Source of the DNA: SVFI01 sp045546735
GTDB taxonomy: Bacteria; Bacillota; Clostridia; Lachnospirales; Lachnospiraceae
Length of the DNA stretch: 64,000 nt
Direction of reading: 5' to 3'
Assembly (NCBI GenBank): GCA_045546735.1
Contig: JAZQDJ010000056.1
Span: 1 to 64,000 of the forward strand
The notes beneath the pieces were generated by a model. It was not told where the DNA came from. It saw nothing but the letters and a program-made list of their open reading frames with translations, and did not search any database. Positions within the stretch are counted from its first letter, which is position 1. Each line of letters starts with the position of its first letter. This document shows, piece after piece, positions 62,633 through 64,000 of the stretch. Both the position numbers and the translations under genes were made by a program.

Positions 62633-62655
62633 AGTGAAAAGGTGGATTTTGGGAA

Positions 62656-63378
62656 ATGCTGACAAGATATGTAAGACCGGGGGATAAGATTGAACTGCAG
62701 ACCGTGGAACGATCGATTCTCGGCTCGGTTTCCGATAAGAAAGCATACACCTCGAAAGTGTATGATATTATTTCTGACGAGCAGTTTGAGATTTTGATGC
62801 CGATGGAAAAAACGAAATTAATTCTTCTTCCTGTTGACGGGGAGTATGATGTTTGTTTTTACACAAGACAGGGATTGTATCAGTGTTATGTCCGGATTGT
62901 GGACAGATATAAGAGCGATAATACATTTATTCTGTTGTGTGAGCCGACAAGTAATCTGCGGAAGCATCAGCGAAGAGAATATTACCGATTTTCTTGTATT
63001 TTAAATATGAACAGTCGGGAACTTGTAGAAGAAGAACTTGAGGCGGTAGAAAATAATGAATTTTTCTTTCAACCGGGACTTCCTTTGCAGAAAAGCGTAA
63101 TTGTCGATATCAGCGGCGGAGGAGTGAGATTTGTTTCGAGTTACAAATATGAACCGGAGACAATTATCTATCTGACCTACAAATTGATGATTAACGGCAA
63201 AGAGAAGGAATATGAGATTGCGGGAAAGATTCTCGCAAGTAAACCGATTGAAAACAGACCGGGGGAATTTGAACACAGACTTCAGTATTTAAATATGGAA
63301 AATACGGAGAGAGAAGAGATTATCCGTTATATTTTTGAAGAAGAAAGAAAGAATAGGCAGAGAAAAAATGGAATGTAA
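62656..63378 (+). CDS. YcgR-like PilZ domain c-di-GMP flagellar brake protein
   Basis: This 240-aa protein has an N-terminal YcgR-type beta domain (1-100) and a C-terminal PilZ domain with both c-di-GMP-binding motifs: RxxxR (HQRREYYRF, near 108-113) and DxSxxG (DISGGGVRF, near 153-161). Such proteins (YcgR, YpfA/DgrA) slow or stop flagellar rotation when c-di-GMP is high. It sits between flhG and cheB, as in many Firmicutes. Overlap with cheB is 11 bases. Confidence 0.92.
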   Translation: MLTRYVRPGDKIELQTVERSILGSVSDKKAYTSKVYDIISDEQFEILMPMEKTKLILLPVDGEYDVCFYTRQGLYQCYVRIVDRYKSDNTFILLCEPTSNLRKHQRREYYRFSCILNMNSRELVEEELEAVENNEFFFQPGLPLQKSVIVDISGGGVRFVSSYKYEPETIIYLTYKLMINGKEKEYEIAGKILASKPIENRPGEFEHRLQYLNMENTEREEIIRYIFEEERKNRQRKNGM

Positions 63379-64000
63379 TAAGAAAAAAATATTGGTTGTA
63401 GATGACTCTGCACTCATGAGAAGAATAATATGTGATATAATATCAGCAGACAGTAGGTTTGTAGTGCAGGATTTGGCGGCAAACGGCGAAGAAGCGATGG
63501 CGTTTCTGAAGAAAAATACATATGATGCGGTTATTTTGGATGTGATTATGCCTAAACTTGACGGAATTGCTGTATTAGAGCAGATTCGCGACCTCGGAAT
63601 CAAAACGAGTGTGGTTGTATTCAGTACGACGACCACTGAGGGCGCAGCCACAACGATACGTGCATTGGAACTCGGGGCATTTGATTTTGTTCACAAACCG
63701 AATGCGATATTAGAAGCGAAAACCGATCGGTTTATGGAACGCTTTTTATCAATTTTGGAATGTGCGACAAATCACGCAGACGATGTTGTGGAGAAAGAGG
63801 CAGAAAGCAAGAAGAAAAAAATGCCTGTAAAAACGGGTCCGCAGAAAATTGTAGCGATTGCAAGTTCTACAGGAGGACCGAAAGCGCTTCAGGAGGTAAT
63901 TCCTTATCTGCCGGAAGAATTGGATGCACCGGTTTTGGTTGTGCAGCATATGCCGGCCGGGTTTACGGCGTCGTTGGCACAGAGACTTGATGAACTCAGC
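63368..64000 (+). CDS. cheB: chemotaxis protein-glutamate methylesterase CheB, 5' part
   Basis: CheB removes methyl groups from chemoreceptors. The first 211 residues are in the window. The receiver domain (ILVVDDSALMRR, Asp58 phospho-acceptor) and a Lys/Glu-rich linker come first. The methylesterase domain follows with the catalytic Ser in ASSTGGPKAL and the His in VVQHMPAGFTASLA. The reading frame is open to base 64000 and the C-terminus lies outside. It overlaps the PilZ gene by 11 bases. Confidence 0.95.
   Translation, partial: MECNKKKILVVDDSALMRRIICDIISADSRFVVQDLAANGEEAMAFLKKNTYDAVILDVIMPKLDGIAVLEQIRDLGIKTSVVVFSTTTTEGAATTIRALELGAFDFVHKPNAILEAKTDRFMERFLSILECATNHADDVVEKEAESKKKKMPVKTGPQKIVAIASSTGGPKALQEVIPYLPEELDAPVLVVQHMPAGFTASLAQRLDELS

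Overview
The window comes from a flagellated, endospore-forming Clostridia bacterium, most likely of the family Lachnospiraceae. The evidence is SpoIIP and sigma-K together with CodY, a clostridial flagellar operon containing FliY, a MotE-like gene and a TIGR02530-type gene, and BspA-type leucine-rich repeats. The genus cannot be fixed from the sequence. All 54 convincing genes read on the + strand.

Region 1 (1-6999) is housekeeping and sporulation: the 3' end of rpsT with its terminator, spoIIP, a pair of small four-helix SMR/EamA-like membrane proteins, lepA, hemW, sigK without a pro-sequence, and the pilus retraction ATPase gene pilT. Region 2 (7130-9822) holds comM and dprA, two DNA-uptake and recombination genes.

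Region 3 (9975-34980) is the accessory heart of the window. It contains a 1,869-residue secreted BspA-like leucine-rich-repeat protein with its own promoter and terminator. After that comes a 19 kb type IV pilus operon: pilB (with a c-di-GMP-binding MshEN domain), pilC, two prepilins, the prepilin peptidase pilD, a fused pilM-pilN, pilO, four minor pseudopilins (three of them very large), and a 1,583-residue secreted or anchored protein that may be a pilus-tip component. The operon starts from a strong promoter followed by a leader with a perfect 10-bp long-range inverted repeat next to the ribosome binding site, and it ends at a strong terminator. The block separates dprA from topA, which are close neighbours in many Firmicutes.

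Region 4 (35129-38087) contains topA and codY, each with a recognisable promoter, and codY ends in a terminator. Region 5 (38316-64000) is one long flagellar/chemotaxis operon: flgB, flgC, fliE, fliF, fliG, fliH, fliI, fliJ, a motE-like gene, fliK, flgD, a TIGR02530-like gene, flgE, motA, motB, fliL, fliM, fliY, cheY, fliO, fliP, fliQ, fliR, flhB, flhA, flhF, flhG, a PilZ-domain gene and the 5' part of cheB, which runs off the window.

The window therefore encodes two surface motility machines. Each carries a likely c-di-GMP receptor (PilB MshEN for pili, the YcgR-like PilZ protein for flagella), which suggests coordinated control of attachment and swimming. The most unusual items are the putative tip protein with three related modules and calcium-loop-like sequences, the pilB leader RNA candidate, the PilM-PilN fusion, and a FlgD with a surface-protein-like helical tail.
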